Source of the DNA: JBKBXU01 sp046313675
Lineage (GTDB): Bacteria > Bacteroidota > Bacteroidia > Cytophagales > Cytophagaceae
Reading direction: 5' to 3'
Assembly: GCA_046313675.1 (NCBI GenBank)
Contig: JBKBXU010000037.1
Location: 1 to 20,173 of the forward strand
DNA length: 20,173 nt
Both the position numbers and the translations under genes were made by a program. Shown piece after piece: positions 8,443 through 16,230 of the stretch (positions are counted from its first letter, which is position 1; the number at the start of each line of letters is the position of its first letter). The notes under the pieces are model-generated. The model was given only the letters and a program-made list of their open reading frames with translations. It did not search any database and had not been told where the DNA came from.

Positions 8443-8809
8443 TTCTCATGATTTTCCTCCTCCAGGCTTTCTTTATAGCAGGCTCTAAATAAACAATATT
8501 TTATAAAAACAGTATTTTTTAAAGTGTTATTAATGAAATGCTTGAGAAGTTTTATTGTTCTCTGTGGCTCATATCTTGTTAAACATAGTAAATTAGTCAC
8601 TTTATACTGTTATTTTGTCAGTAATACAGCTTTATAGTGGAGAAAGCAACAATTAATATTTCCAATTTTGAATTATCCTTTCATTAAAACTGTTCGAAAA
8701 ACTGTATAGGTAGAAATATCCGGATGGCTTATTTCACAATAAAATTGAATAATACCTTACAAGAAGGTTTAAAATTGTTTTAAAAAGAGCCTTAATTTGT
8801 TAAAATCAT
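8443..8809. other. AT-rich intergenic stretch with no recognised gene
   Basis: About 370 bases between the hydrolase terminator and the promoter box of the RND exporter. I see no tRNA, no strong hairpin, no long direct repeat and no reading frame with a recognisable protein. A minus-strand frame of 99 codons overlaps the 3' end of the hydrolase but has no family features. The stretch may hold regulatory sequence for the downstream operon. Confidence 0.5.
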
Positions 8810-8817
8810 TACCTTTG
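8810..8817 (+). promoter_or_regulatory. Candidate -7 box TACCTTTG upstream of the RND exporter
   Basis: TACCTTTG matches the bacteroidetal -7 consensus TAnnTTTG exactly and ends 17 bases before the ATG at 8835. No good TTG lies at the expected 17-23-base distance upstream, so the call rests on the -7 box and its position alone. If real, it would start the exporter-ileS-lspA transcript. Confidence 0.45.
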
Positions 8818-8834
8818 TTGATCGTAAGAAGATT

Positions 8835-11306
8835 ATGTGGTTTAAAATCTCAAGTATAATAATAAAGAACAGGTTATGGCTGGTAATTTTTACCTTGCTG
8901 GTAACCTGCTTTATGGCTTACAAGGCCAAAGACATTGAACTGACTTATGACTTTGTCAAAGTTTTGCCACAGAATGATCCCGACCTGATTTATTTCAACG
9001 ATTTCAAGGAAAAGTACGGTGAAGACGGAAACCTGATGGTGGTGGGAATCAAGGATAGCGCCATTTACAGCCTTGAAAAATTCAATCATTTTTATGACCT
9101 GAACCAAAGGCTTTCTGAAAATGAAGGTATAAATAATGTTGCGTCTCTTGCCAGAATGCAGGAGATGGTTCGGCATCCTGAGGAGAAAAGGTTTATTCTT
9201 GAAGACATATTCACTCAAAGGCCACAGACCCAGAAAGAGCTGGATAGTTTGCTAACAATAGCAAAAAATCAAAAATTTTATGAAGGGCTTCTGCTGAATG
9301 AATCAAATGGTTCAGTGCTTATTGCCCTGTCTATTAATCCGGATGTCCTTAACTCATCCAAGCGTCAGCAATTAGTTGATGATATTCTTGCAGATTGCAA
9401 AGAGTTTAATGATCAGACAGGGATTGAAACACATTATGCCGGCCTTCCTTTTGTCCGGGCTACGATGGTCAATAACGTATCCAGTGAATTTCAGTTATTT
9501 CTCACCCTGGCAGTCATTGTAACATCTATTATTTTATTTTTCTTCTTCAGGTCCTTTTTTGCCGTCGGATTGACATTCCTGATCATTACCATTACGGTAT
9601 TGTGGACTATGGGGACCATTGTGTTGCTGGATTATAAGATGACATTGCTTACCGGAATTTTGCCTGCGCTTATTATAGTTATAGGCATTCCCAATTGCAT
9701 ATACATGTATAATAAATTCCACCAGGAGTATAAAAAGCATGGCAATAAAACCAAGGCCGTAAGCAGAATTATACAGAAAATTGGCCAGTTGACCCTTATG
9801 ACCAATACTACCACTGCGATTGGTTTTCTGGTGCTGATATTTACCAATGTTTCCATTCTGCAGGAATTTGGTTTGGTGGCTGGTATCATCAGTCTGTGTA
9901 CATTTTTTATCACCATTATGGTGATTCCGTCTTTGTTGTTTTTTCTTCCTGCGCCTAATACAAACCAGCTTAAACACCTGGATTTTGGATTGCTGAGAAA
10001 AATCAACTTTAGTCTTGAACATGTGGTATTGCGGTATCGCCCATTTATATATCTGGGTGCTACAATGATTCTTATAGTTGCCTTTTTTGGAATATCTAAA
10101 ATGAAGGCCATCTCTTTTATGGTGGATGACCTTCCTGAGCATAGTACGGTGAAAAAAGATCTCGCCTTCTTTGAAGAGAATTTCAATGGTATAATGCCTC
10201 TGGAGATCGTTGTAGATATGGGGAAGAGTAAGGCCATAAAGAGCTTATCTAACCTTAAGAAACTTGAAGAGGCAGAGCAGTATCTTAATTCCCTGGAAGA
10301 GGTATCACCACCGATTTCGATCCTCAATGTGCTCAAAGGAGCTACTCAGGCATTTTATAGTGGCGATCCTGACAAATACCGCTTGCCGAATAATCGGGAA
10401 ATGCCTTTTATTATGCAGTATTTTGGCAAAGAGGAGCAGGAGAACAAAACAATACAATCTTTCCTTGACAGCACAGGTCAGGTGGTCCGTTTTACCGCTA
10501 AGGTGGCAGATATTGGCACAAAGGATATGAAATACTTGGTAGAGGAGGAAATAAACCCTAACCTTACAAGAATTTTTGAGGGTACAGGTTTTACGTTTAA
10601 GGTAACAGGAACAACCCTCTTGTTCTTAAAGGGCAACCAATATTTGATCAATGGACTTACCAGCAGTTTGTTGTTTGCTTTTGCATTGATCTCCTTGTTA
10701 ATGGCTATGCAATTTAAAAGCATAAAAATGGTGTTGATCTCACTGATACCTAATGTAATTCCATTATTGATCACTATGGGTATAATGGGAATATTTAATA
10801 TTCCTCTTAAGCCAAGTACCGCATTAATTTTCAGTATAGCCTTTGGTATATCAGTGGATGACACCATACATTATCTGAGCAAGTATAAGCAAGAGCTTAA
10901 GCATTACAAGGGCAATGTACTTCAGGCGGTAACGCGAAGCCTGGAAGAAGTGGGAACAAGTATGATTTATACCTCTATAGTACTTTTCTGTGGATTTGTT
11001 ATTTTTGCATGGTCAGATTTTGGAGGTACCGTTGCTTTAGGTATACTTACATCCATTACCTTGCTTTTTGCAATGCTGACAAACCTTACAATTCTGCCGG
11101 CATTATTATTGACTTTTAATAGAGGTAACAACAACAATCTTTTTCCAATTGTCAAAAAACATTCAAGGTTTCATATGGAAGAAGATGATCTTGAGCTCGA
11201 TATTTCCAGATTGAAAATTAAAACCAAACGGGTTTACAATCTTGCTGAAGAGACTATAAAAAAAGAAGAGAAGGAATTGACAATACGTTCCGAGGTGATT
11301 AAATAA
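8835..11306 (+). CDS. RND superfamily (MMPL-type) exporter
   Basis: Predicted inner-membrane proton-driven exporter of the RND/MMPL group, 823 residues, with internal two-fold symmetry. TM1 (about 12-29) is followed by a periplasmic loop (30-215), then TM2-TM6 (about 218-371); TM7 (403-421) is followed by a second loop (422-600), then TM8-TM12 (about 605-760). GISVDDTIHY (671-680) in the TM10 region matches the RND signature that carries the proton-relay aspartates. The equivalent in the first half, GIPNCIYMYNKFHQEY (284-299), lacks the acidic pair, as is common in this subfamily. A charged cytoplasmic tail of about 60 residues ends the protein. The 17-base gap to ileS suggests co-transcription. 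Related proteins export lipids or hopanoids, but no cargo can be assigned here. Confidence 0.87.
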   Translation: MWFKISSIIIKNRLWLVIFTLLVTCFMAYKAKDIELTYDFVKVLPQNDPDLIYFNDFKEKYGEDGNLMVVGIKDSAIYSLEKFNHFYDLNQRLSENEGINNVASLARMQEMVRHPEEKRFILEDIFTQRPQTQKELDSLLTIAKNQKFYEGLLLNESNGSVLIALSINPDVLNSSKRQQLVDDILADCKEFNDQTGIETHYAGLPFVRATMVNNVSSEFQLFLTLAVIVTSIILFFFFRSFFAVGLTFLIITITVLWTMGTIVLLDYKMTLLTGILPALIIVIGIPNCIYMYNKFHQEYKKHGNKTKAVSRIIQKIGQLTLMTNTTTAIGFLVLIFTNVSILQEFGLVAGIISLCTFFITIMVIPSLLFFLPAPNTNQLKHLDFGLLRKINFSLEHVVLRYRPFIYLGATMILIVAFFGISKMKAISFMVDDLPEHSTVKKDLAFFEENFNGIMPLEIVVDMGKSKAIKSLSNLKKLEEAEQYLNSLEEVSPPISILNVLKGATQAFYSGDPDKYRLPNNREMPFIMQYFGKEEQENKTIQSFLDSTGQVVRFTAKVADIGTKDMKYLVEEEINPNLTRIFEGTGFTFKVTGTTLLFLKGNQYLINGLTSSLLFAFALISLLMAMQFKSIKMVLISLIPNVIPLLITMGIMGIFNIPLKPSTALIFSIAFGISVDDTIHYLSKYKQELKHYKGNVLQAVTRSLEEVGTSMIYTSIVLFCGFVIFAWSDFGGTVALGILTSITLLFAMLTNLTILPALLLTFNRGNNNNLFPIVKKHSRFHMEEDDLELDISRLKIKTKRVYNLAEETIKKEEKELTIRSEVIK

Positions 11307-11323
11307 AAAAATATTTTTTTCTG

Positions 11324-14300
11324 ATGAAATACAGGGAATATAAGAACATTAATCTTTCCGAAGTTGGGGAAGAAGTCCTTAAAGAGTGGAAGGCAAAAAG
11401 AATTTTTGAAAAATCAGTAGATAGCAGGGAAGGATTTCCTGCTTTTACTTTTTATGAAGGCCCGCCATCAGCCAATGGAACCCCGGGAATACACCATGTT
11501 ATGGCGCGGACGGTAAAAGATATTTTCTGCCGCTATAAAACCCTAAAAGGGTTTCAGGTAAAGCGAAAGGGAGGTTGGGATACCCATGGTCTTCCTGTAG
11601 AGCTACAGGTAGAAAAGGAGTTGGGAATCACGAAAGAAGATATTGGCAAGAAAATTTCCATTGAAGATTATAATCGTAAGTGTCGTGAGGCAGTAATGAA
11701 ATATAAGGGTCAATGGGATGACCTTACTGAAAAAATGGGGTATTGGGTGGATTTACAAAACCCTTACATCACCTTCGATAATGCATACATTGAGTCCATC
11801 TGGCATTTACTGAAAAAGTTGTATGAGAAAGGTTTTCTGTATAAGGGATATACAATTCAGCCATACTCTCCTGGCGCAGGCACGGGTTTAAGTTCCCATG
11901 AACTAAATCAGCCTGGTTGCTACAGAGATGTGAAAGATACCTCTGCCGTCGCTCAGTTTAAAATTAAAAATACAGAAAACGATTATTTTCTTGCCTGGAC
12001 GACGACCCCCTGGACCCTTCCGTCCAACAGTGCTCTGGCGGTGGGAGAAAAGATTTCGTATGTTAAGGTGAAAACCTTTAACCCATATACTTTTTTGCCT
12101 GTTAATGTTATCCTTGCAAAAGATCTGATGGGTAAATATTTTTCGGATAAAGCAAAAGAAATTGCCATAGGTGATTATAAACCCGGCGACAAATTGATCC
12201 CATTTGAAGTAATTCAGGAATATAAGGGTAAAGACCTGGTGGGAATGGAATATGAGCAGTTGATGCCTTACGTTATTCCGGAGGAACCTGCTTTCCGAGT
12301 TATTTCTGGTGACTTTGTTAGTACGGAAGATGGAACAGGTATTGTGCATATTGCCCCTACGTTTGGTGCAGACGATGCCCGGGTAGCTAAGCAGGCCGGT
12401 ATTCCTGCCATTCTTGTAAAAGATGAGAATGGTAACGATGTACCTCTTGTTGATAAGCGGGGAAGATTTGTTGACGAAGTCACGGATTTTGCGGGAATGT
12501 TCGTGAAAAACTATGATGGGCAGGACGAAAAAGACCCTAATTATAGAAGTACAGACGTCCTCATTTCCATAAAACTCAAAGAAGAGAATAAAGCTTTTAA
12601 GGTTGAAAAGTATGAGCACAGCTATCCGCATTGCTGGAGAACTGACTTGCCTGTATTATACTATCCGCTGGAATCCTGGTTTATTAAAACCACGGCAGTT
12701 AAGGAAAAACTTGTTGAGCTTAATAGAAGCATAAACTGGAAACCGGCTTCTACCGGATCCGGAAGATTTGGCAACTGGCTTGAAAATTTGGTTGACTGGA
12801 ATCTTTCACGCTCCAGGTACTGGGGTACGCCTTTGCCAATTTGGAGAACGGAGGATGGAAAAGAAGAAAAATGTATAGGATCCCTGGAAGAATTAAAATC
12901 AGAAATGAAAAAGGCTAATGAAGCCGGATTCAAAAATGCTGATGATATTCCAGATATGCATCGTCCTTATGTTGATGATATAATTTTAGTTAGCAACAGT
13001 GGTCAACCTATGCGCCGTGAAACAGACCTTATAGATGTTTGGTTTGATTCCGGCGCTATGCCTTATGCCCAGTGGCATTGGCCATTTGAAAATAAAGAAG
13101 TGTTTGAAAAAAACTTCCCGGCAGATTTTATTGCCGAAGGTGTTGATCAGACGCGCGGATGGTTTTTTACTTTGCATGCTATTGCGGTAATGCTTTTTGA
13201 TAGTGTTGCCTTTAAAAATGTAATTGCCAATGGCCTGGTACTGGATAAAAATGGCAATAAAATGTCCAAGCGGCTTGGTAATGCCATTGACCCTTTTGAA
13301 ACCATAGGCAAATTTGGCCCTGATGCCACAAGATGGTATATGATATCCAATGCGCCACCTTGGGATAACTTGAAGTTTAACCTTGATGGAGTAGCGGAGG
13401 TACAAAGAAGATTTTTTGGTACCCTTCAGAATACCTATGCTTTCTTTGCTCTTTATTCTAACCTGGACAACTTTACCTATTCGGAAAAAGAAATTCCTTT
13501 AAACGAGCGTACTGAAAGCGATCGTTGGATTGTTTCCCGCCTGAACAGTCTTATTAAAAAGGTTGACGAGGCGTATGCTGAATATGAGCCCACACGTGCT
13601 ACAAGAGAAATTCAGGATTTTGTTATTGATGACCTCAGTAATTGGTATGTACGACTGAATAGGAAGCGTTTCTGGAAAGGGGCTTATAATATCGATAAGA
13701 TCGCTGCCTATCAAACCCTATATACCTGTTTGGAAACGGTTGCGAAGCTTTCTTCTTCGGTGGCTCCATTCTATATGGATAGGATTTTTCTGGACTTGAA
13801 TGGAGTTTCAGGGAAGGAAAATGTTGAATCCGTTCATTTGAGCAACTTCCCTGTGGCAGAAGAAACAGCTATAAACCTTGATCTTGAAGAACGAATGTCC
13901 CTGGCTCAGCGAATCTCTTCTTTAGGCCATTCTTTGAGAAAAGGACAAAATATTAAAGTAAGGCAGCCTTTATCAAAAATACTTATTCCTGTTTTGAATG
14001 ATAAATTTAAAAATCAGGTTAGCAATGTAGAAGACCTGATTATTTCGGAAGTAAATGTTAAGTCTATTGAATATATTGACGATACCTCCGGAATTTTAGT
14101 AAAGAAGGTAAAGCCGAATTTTAAAAAGCTGGGAAAAGAATATGGCCCCAGATTAAAAGAGGTCGGTGCCATTATCACGAGTATGTCTCAGAAAGATATA
14201 CAGGAGCTTGAAAAAACCAATGCATTTAAAGCAAAGCTTGGCGATGGTTCCATTATCCAGTTAACAATGGAAGACGTGGAGCTTGCTTTTGAAGATATTC

Positions 14301-14623
14301 CGGGATGGATCGTTGCCTCAGAAGGCAATATTACCGTAGCGCTGGATATTACCATAACCGATGAGTTGCGCAAAGAAGGAATTGCTAGAGATGTGGTAAA
14401 CCGTGTTCAGAATTTGAGAAAAGATATGGGACTGGAAGTGCAGGATAAGATTAGGATCACTGTTCAAAAGATTGATGAGCTGGTAGATGCAGCGCTTTTG
14501 GTAAATAAGGAATACATTTGCAGTGAAACTCAGGCGCTATCTTTGGAGTTGTCAGATAATTTATTGGATGGGAAAGTGGTAGAGATGGATGATCATCAAT
14601 TAATTTTAAAAATTGAATTATAA
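11324..14623 (+). CDS. ileS: Isoleucyl-tRNA synthetase (long, type-2-like form)
   Basis: Class I aminoacyl-tRNA synthetase charging tRNA-Ile with isoleucine, 1099 residues. The nucleotide-binding HIGH-type motif appears as GPPSANGTPGIHH (46-58). The CP1 editing domain includes AWTTTPWTLPSN (around 222-233) and the GTGIVHIAPTFGADD block. DVWFDSGAMPYAQWHWP and the KMSKR version of the KMSKS loop (646-650) complete the catalytic site. An anticodon-binding domain and a C-terminal extension follow. Length and sequence fit the type-2 subfamily found in Bacteroidota, Chlamydiae, spirochaetes and archaea; members of that subfamily are often less sensitive to mupirocin, which is background rather than something seen here. 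The stop lies 4 bases before lspA1. A decayed copy of its 3' end occurs at 15387-15496. Confidence 0.97.
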   Translation: MKYREYKNINLSEVGEEVLKEWKAKRIFEKSVDSREGFPAFTFYEGPPSANGTPGIHHVMARTVKDIFCRYKTLKGFQVKRKGGWDTHGLPVELQVEKELGITKEDIGKKISIEDYNRKCREAVMKYKGQWDDLTEKMGYWVDLQNPYITFDNAYIESIWHLLKKLYEKGFLYKGYTIQPYSPGAGTGLSSHELNQPGCYRDVKDTSAVAQFKIKNTENDYFLAWTTTPWTLPSNSALAVGEKISYVKVKTFNPYTFLPVNVILAKDLMGKYFSDKAKEIAIGDYKPGDKLIPFEVIQEYKGKDLVGMEYEQLMPYVIPEEPAFRVISGDFVSTEDGTGIVHIAPTFGADDARVAKQAGIPAILVKDENGNDVPLVDKRGRFVDEVTDFAGMFVKNYDGQDEKDPNYRSTDVLISIKLKEENKAFKVEKYEHSYPHCWRTDLPVLYYPLESWFIKTTAVKEKLVELNRSINWKPASTGSGRFGNWLENLVDWNLSRSRYWGTPLPIWRTEDGKEEKCIGSLEELKSEMKKANEAGFKNADDIPDMHRPYVDDIILVSNSGQPMRRETDLIDVWFDSGAMPYAQWHWPFENKEVFEKNFPADFIAEGVDQTRGWFFTLHAIAVMLFDSVAFKNVIANGLVLDKNGNKMSKRLGNAIDPFETIGKFGPDATRWYMISNAPPWDNLKFNLDGVAEVQRRFFGTLQNTYAFFALYSNLDNFTYSEKEIPLNERTESDRWIVSRLNSLIKKVDEAYAEYEPTRATREIQDFVIDDLSNWYVRLNRKRFWKGAYNIDKIAAYQTLYTCLETVAKLSSSVAPFYMDRIFLDLNGVSGKENVESVHLSNFPVAEETAINLDLEERMSLAQRISSLGHSLRKGQNIKVRQPLSKILIPVLNDKFKNQVSNVEDLIISEVNVKSIEYIDDTSGILVKKVKPNFKKLGKEYGPRLKEVGAIITSMSQKDIQELEKTNAFKAKLGDGSIIQLTMEDVELAFEDIPGWIVASEGNITVALDITITDELRKEGIARDVVNRVQNLRKDMGLEVQDKIRITVQKIDELVDAALLVNKEYICSETQALSLELSDNLLDGKVVEMDDHQLILKIEL

Positions 14624-14627
14624 CTAC

Positions 14628-15290
14628 ATGAATTATTTTCAGACGGTAAGCGTCGGTGAAGGTGATTTATCCACCGGAAAAATGAAGTACACAAAATATT
14701 ACCTTCTTACTTTAGGAATCATACTGCTTGACCAAGTGGTTAAACTGCTTGTTCATCACAACATGTTTCTTGGTTTCGAAATCCCTGTTTTCGGTGATTG
14801 GTTTAAGCTACACTATACTGAAAATCCAGGTATGGCTTTTGGGTTAACCATTGCCGGGCAATATGGAAAGCTTATTTTGACCCTTTTCAGGCTTGTGGCT
14901 ATGGGAGTCATTGGCTATTACCTTTATACATTGGCAAAAAAACATGTTCACCCGGGCCTGCTTTGGTCTATAGCATTAATTTTGGGTGGCGCCATGGGTA
15001 ATGTCGTGGACAGTACCTTCTATGGTGTTTTCCTGGACAATGCTCCTGCAGGTGTTCCTACCCCGTGGTTTCACGGACAGGTTATAGATATGTTTTATAT
15101 AGATATCTGTAATTGCTGGATTCCGGAATGGGTGCCTAGGTTAGGGGGGCAATATTATCCTTTATGGCCAATATTTAATATAGCCGATGCTGCCATTTTT
15201 GTAGGCCTTGCCATCATTCTGATTATGCAGAAGAGGTTTTTTAGAGATGCAGAGAAACCAACCTTAATGGTTGAGGAGAAAGAAGGCTAG
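14628..15290 (+). CDS. lspA: Lipoprotein signal peptidase (signal peptidase II), copy 1
   Basis: Aspartyl protease of the inner membrane that removes signal peptides from diacylated prolipoproteins; target of globomycin. With the ATG at 14628 the product has 220 residues and four predicted membrane segments. Conserved blocks are LDQVVKLLV near the N terminus, TENPGMAFG, GGAMGNVVDS (the Arg usual in NxxDR is Ser here, as in many Bacteroidota), the catalytic Asp154 in GQVIDMF, and the second catalytic Asp187 in FNIADAAI. The insert between the two aspartates (ICNCWIPEWVPRLGG) is long, a bacteroidetal trait. A start at 14613 inside ileS is open, but 14628 is preferred because it aligns residue for residue with the start of copy 2, giving an 18-residue leader before MKYT in both. 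It is translationally close-coupled to ileS. Confidence 0.93.
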   Translation: MNYFQTVSVGEGDLSTGKMKYTKYYLLTLGIILLDQVVKLLVHHNMFLGFEIPVFGDWFKLHYTENPGMAFGLTIAGQYGKLILTLFRLVAMGVIGYYLYTLAKKHVHPGLLWSIALILGGAMGNVVDSTFYGVFLDNAPAGVPTPWFHGQVIDMFYIDICNCWIPEWVPRLGGQYYPLWPIFNIADAAIFVGLAIILIMQKRFFRDAEKPTLMVEEKEG

Positions 15291-15364
15291 TGAAAATGCT
15301 CAAAAATAACTTTGTTTTTAGTTTCACGGAAGGAGTTGACGCTTATTTCTTTTGTCAAAATTAA

Positions 15365-15380
15365 TTGTCTTTTAAGACAA
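15365..15380. promoter_or_regulatory. Dyad TTGTCTT-TT-AAGACAA overlapping the lspA2 promoter
   Basis: Perfect 7-bp inverted arms (15365-15371 and 15374-15380) separated by two bases. The left arm includes the upstream TTG promoter element and the right arm lies in the spacer, a common position for a dimeric regulator's operator. With a 2-base spacer it is not a plausible RNA hairpin. No regulator gene lies nearby to pair with it. Confidence 0.45.
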
Positions 15381-15394
15381 GACTTTTACATTTG
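15365..15394 (+). promoter_or_regulatory. Promoter for lspA2 (TTG-N19-TACATTTG)
   Basis: TTG (15365-15367), a spacer of exactly 19 bases and TACATTTG (15387-15394) match the consensus bacteroidetal promoter TTG-N19-TAnnTTTG. The predicted start would be around 15400, leaving a leader of about 100 bases made of the ileS relic. TACATTTG is identical to the aligned ileS coding bases 14513-14520, so the -7 box appears to be inherited from coding sequence. Confidence 0.65.
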
Positions 15395-15496
15395 CGTTGA
15401 AAAACAGGCGGTTTATCTTAAGTTGATAGATAGTCTGGTGATGGGAAAGTGGTTGATATGGACGACCACCAGCCAGTTTAAAAAATAGAAGTATAA
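15387..15496 (+). pseudogene. Decayed duplicate of the ileS 3' end
   Basis: This stretch aligns with ileS 14513 to 14623. Translated with one frame change it reads CVEKQAVYLKLIDSL against ileS CSETQALSLELSDNL, then, after a one-base deletion, DGKVVDMDDHQPV-stop against DGKVVEMDDHQLI. Several differences are synonymous third-position changes (Asp GAT/GAC, His CAT/CAC), and a 14-base core is identical. The equivalent of the ileS stop TAA is at 15494-15496, just before the lspA2 ATG. It cannot encode a protein on its own and is best read as a passenger of the lspA duplication, now serving as the lspA2 leader. Confidence 0.85.
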
Positions 15497-15498
15497 AT

Positions 15499-16152
15499 AT
15501 GAATATAACACCGGCTGTAAGCCTTTCTCAGGATACGCTGAATACAGGAACAATGAAATATACAAAGTTTTACTTATTGAGCATAGGCATTATTATTCTT
15601 GACCAGGTTGTCAAATTGCTTGTGCATTATAATATGTTTCTGGGCTATGAGATTCCCATCTTTGGTGATTGGTTTAAACTCCATTATACTGAAAATCCGG
15701 GTATGGCTTTTGGTTTGGAAATCGCCGGAAGGTATGGTAAACTTGTTTTAAGTGTATTCAGGTTGTTTGCCATGGGAGGTATAGCTTACTATTTGTATTA
15801 TCTGGCAAAAAAAGGGGTTCATCCGGGACTGTTGTGGTCTATTGCGCTGATACTGGGTGGAGCGATAGGAAATGTTATAGACAGTACGTTTTATGGTGTA
15901 TTTTTGAATAATGCCCCGGCAGACGTCGTAACTCCCTGGTTTCATGGTCAGGTAATTGATATGTTCTTTATAGATATATGCAATTGCTGGATTCCGGAGT
16001 GGGTACCATTATTTGGCGGACAATATTATCCTCTCTGGCCAATATTTAATATTGCTGATGCTTCCATCTTTGTAGGTGTTGCAACGATTTTGATTATGCA
16101 GAAGAAATTTTTCAAAGAAGAGCCGAAAGAAGGGGAAAAAGAGCAAGCCTAA
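15499..16152 (+). CDS. lspA: Lipoprotein signal peptidase (signal peptidase II), copy 2
   Basis: Second, complete signal peptidase II, 217 residues, same reaction and membrane location as copy 1. All key positions are kept: TENPGMAFG, GGAIGNVIDS, catalytic Asp154 in GQVIDMF and Asp187 in FNIADASI. It differs from copy 1 at roughly 30 of the ~187 aligned core residues by eye. The changes are spread across membrane segments (for example QYGKLILTLFRLV against RYGKLVLSVFRLF) and the loop AGVPT against ADVVT, with no frameshift or stop, so it is under constraint and probably active. The C-terminal tail is rich in Glu and Lys. Unlike copy 1 it appears to have its own promoter at 15365-15394. Its start is supported by equal leader length in both copies. 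Confidence 0.92.
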   Translation: MNITPAVSLSQDTLNTGTMKYTKFYLLSIGIIILDQVVKLLVHYNMFLGYEIPIFGDWFKLHYTENPGMAFGLEIAGRYGKLVLSVFRLFAMGGIAYYLYYLAKKGVHPGLLWSIALILGGAIGNVIDSTFYGVFLNNAPADVVTPWFHGQVIDMFFIDICNCWIPEWVPLFGGQYYPLWPIFNIADASIFVGVATILIMQKKFFKEEPKEGEKEQA

Positions 16153-16230
16153 GGAATTATTAAGTTTTTAAATGCTAAATTGTAAGCAATAATTAATTTA
16201 GCGTTAAGACTAAACTTTAATAATTTTTCA

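Larger units (their letters stand above)
14513..16152 (+). repeat. Tandem duplication of [ileS 3' end + lspA], unit about 0.87 kb
   Basis: Copy 1 is the ileS 3' end from 14513 plus lspA1; copy 2 is the relic from 15387 plus lspA2. Matching points are offset by 871-874 bases: TACATTTG at 14513 and 15387, the identical 14-mer GATGGGAAAGTGGT at 14567 and 15440, and the lspA start codons at 14628 and 15499. The lspA proteins are about 85 percent identical by eye. The outer limits of the unit are not sharp. Confidence 0.88.

Noticed and set aside
8301..8600. A 99-codon minus-strand frame after the glycoside hydrolase
   Set aside because: It crosses the hydrolase 3' end and its terminator and has no family features.
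9534..10336. Two long minus-strand reading frames (202 and 234 codons) inside the RND exporter
   Set aside because: They are antisense to a clearly coding RND protein, have odd compositions (Lys, Gln, His and Ser rich) and no family motifs.
11903..12631. A 242-codon minus-strand frame inside ileS
   Set aside because: It lies antisense to the conserved editing domain of IleS, with no recognisable protein features.
14628..16152. The lspA pair as an assembly artefact
   Set aside because: The copies differ at many protein and silent positions and have different spacers, so they cannot be a duplicated read or contig error.
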